Positions 44,129 to 47,498 of a stretch of DNA of 47,498 bases are shown here, piece by piece. A program made the translations under genes and the position numbers. Each line of letters opens with the position of its first letter. Positions within the stretch are counted from its first letter, which is position 1. Where the stretch lies: positions 1-47,498 of the forward strand of contig BCJU01000006.1 in NCBI GenBank assembly GCA_001600355.1, written 5' to 3'. Source of the DNA: Meira nashicola (lineage: Eukaryota > Basidiomycota > Exobasidiomycetes > Exobasidiales > Brachybasidiaceae). Under the pieces are notes generated by a model that saw only the letters and a list, made by a program, of their open reading frames with translations, did no database searches and was not told the origin of the DNA.

Positions 44129-44689
44129 TGAGAAAGCAGATCTGTTTTCCTTAATTACCAGAGGGAGGGCAAATCAATCTACACTTCACTTTAACGTGTA
44201 CAGTGAAGTAAGCTTTTCTTCATAGACGTTAGTGTTCCAGATTCTGTAGGTTTGATAAAGATATTATAGGCAAACACGAAACAACACACATGATTTGTGC
44301 TGGCACTAGTTTACTGCTGTTCAGAAATGCTCTCCTATAGGTGTATCAGGCCGTATACTGAGCCAAAGATTGTCATTAATTAATCAAAGCTCCGCTGAAT
44401 GGTCAGCTACCACGGTTGAGGACATCTTCAGGTACACGATCTGCTGGCAAATCTGACTTTGAAACGGGCTCAGGTAGAAAACACCGCAACTTTGAAACAA
44501 ATGCGAGAAAACGGCTACTCTTTCATTGTCAGCAATGCGCATTGTAGAGGTCTCCGCTCTTTTTTCTTCAAACAGCCGAGGATTCTTCAGCAGAAAAAGT
44601 TAGGAAGAAGTAGAGGCAATCAGTTCAGGGTCAAAAAGGCAAAGCATGAAGAACTTCACCAGCAAATGCGACGAAGGTGACCATAAAAC
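44129..44689. other. Between ATPase fragment and repeat copy C
   Basis: No intact gene. A plus-strand stretch near 44400-44510 looks coding in one frame (LRTSSGTRSAGKSDFETGSG) and is then interrupted by stops; it may belong to the repeat element or to another relic. Not assignable. Confidence 0.3.
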
Positions 44690-45130
44690 GCACTCAGATC
44701 ACATCAACTTTGATTGTGCTCCCCCAAAAGAGCCTATCTGCGATCTTTAAAATTCTTATTGGTAGGGTATTCTCCGCGTTGCAAGACTTTCGCGAGCTTC
44801 CGTTGGGAAAAACTTTATTTGGTCAGCACGTTAAATCATCTGCGAAGCGGATTCAATTTTCTTTGTGGCTTTTAGATGTGCCTGCAATCGCATTGCGCTA
44901 AAGTTGTGTCGTATCTCACAAAGGATGAATGTGACGATGACGAAAAAAGCAGGTTACATTCATTGGACGCAAGTCAGAATTACAAGCGGACGACGTTGCA
45001 AAGTCAAGGAGCAAAGAGGAAGCGAACAACCTGTTTTTGCTCGATTGAATCTTTGTGATCGCGCTCGTTTGTTTGAGGTATTTGCTGTTGTATTCTTGAA
45101 GTCAGATTGTTTGATTAGAAGGTGCCACTA
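44690..45130 (+). repeat. Degenerate dispersed repeat, copy C (left half)
   Basis: It aligns with copy A 17599-17905: both contain GCGGATTCAATTTTCTTTG, TGGCTTTTAGAT and CAAAGGATGAAT, and the translated strings MAFR-x3-N-x-IALK and SQRMN recur. To the right it shares TTTGCTCG and CGCGCTCGTTTGTTT-like sequence with copy D. The right half seen in copies A and B is absent. It is the least frame-damaged copy but encodes no recognisable domain. Confidence 0.55.
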
Positions 45131-45234
45131 TCGATCATTCTCAAACCAATCCACCTTCCTTCACACAGCCATAACAATGATGACCATTTCGGAGGAAGAG
45201 GGTTCGACTGGAAAAATAGTGAATGTTTATTTGC

Positions 45235-45663
45235 TCACTTTTCTGCTTCTGTGCAAGGAAGCCCGTCAAGAAGGTACGGCAAATCCAAACACCCTGCTTC
45301 TACTGTTGATCGCTTGCTTTGACAGCTTCTTGAACCAGTAGGAAAAGTTTCGATAGATAATGGAGTACGCAGCTCATGCGCGCAAGCGCATTGTTCGAAA
45401 TGGCATAGAAGCTGTCTGTATGCAAGGAAATAAGTTTTAAGTGTTTGCGATAAAGTCAGAGACGCAAGAAAGCCTTTTTTTGAACACATCTTATTTTTAT
45501 TTTTTGACATAAAAATTTTGGCCAAACTTTTATCCAGGCAGCCAGCCCTCCTACACACATAAATACCTCGCAGGGGCAATGTGATAAGATAAGCAATCAG
45601 CGCGAGCAAAATGCATAGACAAGTCGTTATGAACGATGTAGGCAATCGATTCTTTTTGGACAA
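45235..45663 (-). CDS. Doubtful open frame containing a histidine-kinase-like H-box
   Basis: A 142-codon frame whose first 60 residues include a hydrophobic span (FITTCLCILLALIAYLITL), followed by an unremarkable middle and then CAHELRTPLSIETF at 45358-45378. HELRTPL is the classic phospho-acceptor H-box of histidine kinases. It is on the same strand as the receiver relic at 43035 and in the expected N-to-C order, but nothing else of a kinase core is visible between them. The frame as a whole is therefore probably a mixture of unrelated sequence with an H-box scrap, or the match is chance. Confidence 0.25.
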   Translation of the reverse strand: MSKKNRLPTSFITTCLCILLALIAYLITLPLRGIYVCRRAGCLDKSLAKIFMSKNKNKMCSKKGFLASLTLSQTLKTYFLAYRQLLCHFEQCACAHELRTPLSIETFPTGSRSCQSKRSTVEAGCLDLPYLLDGLPCTEAEK

Positions 45664-45946
45664 TCGGATATTCTATTTGATTGTGTGCCTCGGATTTTTT
45701 TCCTAATAAATGAAAATTTGGCCTCAGCTTCGTAAGCTTTTCACTTTTGGGGTCTGCACTTTCAGTCCAACTTATGTCTATTAAATTCCCACTGTCAGAA
45801 ATTCAATGGAGGGAGAAATGAAAATCGTTGCTACGACGAAGCTTGTAAATTCTACAATTTCCGCCAATTTTTTTTTTTGCTTTTGAATCAGACTAGATTG
45901 CAACAATGTGTACAACCTCGGTAGCCATTAAATAATAGTAAGATTA
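45664..45946. other. Intergenic
   Basis: No features apart from a poly-T tract near 45868-45879. The 3' end of the RTA1-like gene lies at its right border. Confidence 0.4.
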
Positions 45947-47175
45947 TCAAACTACCGTGTGAAGCCACATTGAGGAGCCTTTCGAATGAACATCTAATCC
46001 AGTACAAGATCTTGATAAATTCAAGTAATTTGAAGGCCAAAAGAAGGCAAAAGTTGCAATAGCCAACGCTAGAGGAGTGGCATCCAATATGAAGAATGCT
46101 ATTTCGCTTTTCGCAAGAATTCCGTTCGGCCGTGTAGGAAGTTCGATACACCGATAAATCGATCGAAGCTGCATTTTACAGGACACGAGAGAAATAGAGA
46201 ATTAGCGCCAAACATAAGAACTGCACATGTATTGCCTTTTTATACTTTGTGCACATACCAGAATGCAAAATGATCCGAAGAGGAGCATATGATATGTCCG
46301 CATACATGCTCTCTGAAGATGATCGTCAGACCGTACAGCCCATCGGGAAATGCTGCGGATAATAATAAGTGTGAAGATAAAGTACGATAACGATTGAGCC
46401 GCTATACCAAGAATCAGAACGATTCTTCCTATCGAAGCCACGCTATGGAAGATTTGCATTATACCGCCAATGGTCTAAATGGCGAAAAAAAAAATTCAGT
46501 TCAATAAAATGTAAAAATACGCAGTCAAGACTGTTACATACCTGTGCTAAAAAAGTTAAAATATCGCTCAAAACAAAAATTGTCTTGAAAACCCTGTTTG
46601 GTAGAATTGTCAAACTTCCTTTTGATTCAACTCGATCGTCACGGATTAAATTATAGGTCATTCTTGCAAAAACGATGTAATCTGGCAAATGAAAGATTTG
46701 TTGGCGTCTATAAGTGAGACACAACGTAGTTTCTAATCAGCTTAGGGGAAACCGATACTCACAGAATGCTAGATAAGCAACTNGCGCAATTGTGACAAAA
46801 AGATCGCCGGAGAAATAATACCCGAAAGTAGGATGTTCCGCAAATTTGACGCGATTGAGATACCCAACCGCTTGCACTATAAAATCCAGGAAGAAAGGCA
46901 ATCAGCATCGCTTCTANGTTCTCAAAGACCTTTAATTCAATTGACCNCCTACCTATGCACCCGACTGGCAAACAGAAGGCCCACCAATCCCGCTTCTTGA
47001 GAATGTGATATACATAAATGACACAAAGCAGAATNAAAATTGCGCAAAAAATGTCGTGTGGGGTTGCACTTGGCTTATATGCTGTTGTGAATGATAATGT
47101 ATTTATCAGTATNTTTGTNTTCTCTCTATATACTTCGTTGTCGTCACATACGGATGAAGGTGGCGAGAATATCAT
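45947..47175 (-). CDS. RTA1-like seven-span membrane protein
   Basis: Exons: 47175-46953, 46876-46763, about 46732 or 46707-46542, 46474-46259 and 46168-45947. Introns 1, 3 and 4 have clean GT-AG ends and keep frame. The product shows the RTA1-family order: YKPSATPHDIFCAI (Y-x-PS entry), GYLNRVKFAEHPT (GY-x-x-R), LPNRVFKTIFVLSDILTFLA (F-V-x-x-D), TIGGIMQ then IAAQSLSYFIFTL (Q in helix), and RSIYRCIELPTRPNGILA with the R-x-x-YR-x-x-E signature before the last spans. The family sits in fungal plasma or organelle membranes and is linked to resistance to lipophilic compounds or lipid movement; the substrate here is unknown. The exon 2/3 junction is unresolved: one acceptor gives a TAA codon, the other a one-base frame error. 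Five N bases lie in exons 1-2. Confidence 0.75.
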
Positions 47176-47498
47176 CGCTTGAATTATCGTCCATAGTCGG
47201 TGTTTTCCTTCTAGCTAAATAGAAATGGTTTATGAATGTAACGTAGCGAACTAGTGATCGTAAGGATATGAATTTTTTCGCTCTTAAATAAAATTCAAAT
47301 AGATTAACTCCTTTTTATATCAGAAAAATGTCGGGTAAAGTGAAATTGCTTTATGAAATATAGCGGAACGGAACCGAGAAGCGAATTTCCGCGTTATAGA
47401 CGCGACTCATCGACTACCAAGTGTCTTTAAAGAAAGAATTGAAATTTTTACACCCAGTATAGGGAAATTCCGTAATTCCGTCCGGCTATCTTTTAGGC
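47176..47498. other. Upstream of the RTA1-like gene
   Basis: Promoter-side sequence of the minus-strand RTA1-like gene. No frame or motif is supported. Confidence 0.4.

Noticed and set aside
1..47498. CRISPR arrays, prokaryotic operons, rRNA genes
   Set aside because: No regularly spaced repeats, ribosomal sequences or operon-like gene packing were seen; splice signals and families are fungal.

Overview
The window is nuclear DNA of a fungus, most probably a basidiomycete. Genes are split by short GT-AG introns (eight of 59-82 nt in the kinase). The protein families are fungal: a GATA zinc finger with an 18-residue loop, an RTA1-like membrane protein, a PCA1-type heavy-metal ATPase, a basidiomycete-style HNH protein and a LisH/Flo8-like regulator. 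No species is assigned. Runs of N and isolated N bases mark a draft assembly, so single-base frame breaks need care.

Left part (1-20 kb): sparse. A small multi-exon membrane protein lies at 3487-4162 (-), a clean single-exon unknown at 6857-7525 (+), a fragmentary multi-exon unknown at 9977-11370 (-), a complete nine-exon Ser/Thr kinase at 12801-14311 (-), and a gene with in-frame stops at 15209-16068 (+). Copy A of a decayed dispersed repeat occupies 17.6-18.6 kb.

Middle (20-29 kb): a LisH protein gene with one internal TAA (20037-20576, -), an apparently usable GATA factor (21694-23216, +), and the largest gene, a Cys-rich P1B ATPase (24249-27620, -). A Thr/Val-rich protein follows at 28386-28991 (-).

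Right part (29-47.5 kb): repeat copy D, an unrecognised decaying multi-exon gene (about 30.9-32.0 kb, -), a dead GATA paralogue with a stop inside its finger (33423-34992, +), a polytopic membrane protein (36199-37752, -), an HNH nuclease-family gene (39043-40190, +), repeat copy B, an HMG-like terminal fragment (about 42.1-42.5 kb, -), a receiver-domain relic of a hybrid histidine kinase (43035-43770, -) abutting a truncated second copy of the ATPase (43771-44128, +), repeat copy C, and an RTA1-like gene (45947-47175, -).

The overall picture is a repeat-containing, gene-poor region where several regulatory genes (GATA, LisH, histidine kinase) and a metal ATPase exist as broken copies, some beside intact paralogues. 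The genes do not form a pathway or cluster. The most interesting signals are the nearly intact LisH gene with one stop, the GATA live/dead pair, and the rearranged 43-45.4 kb block.
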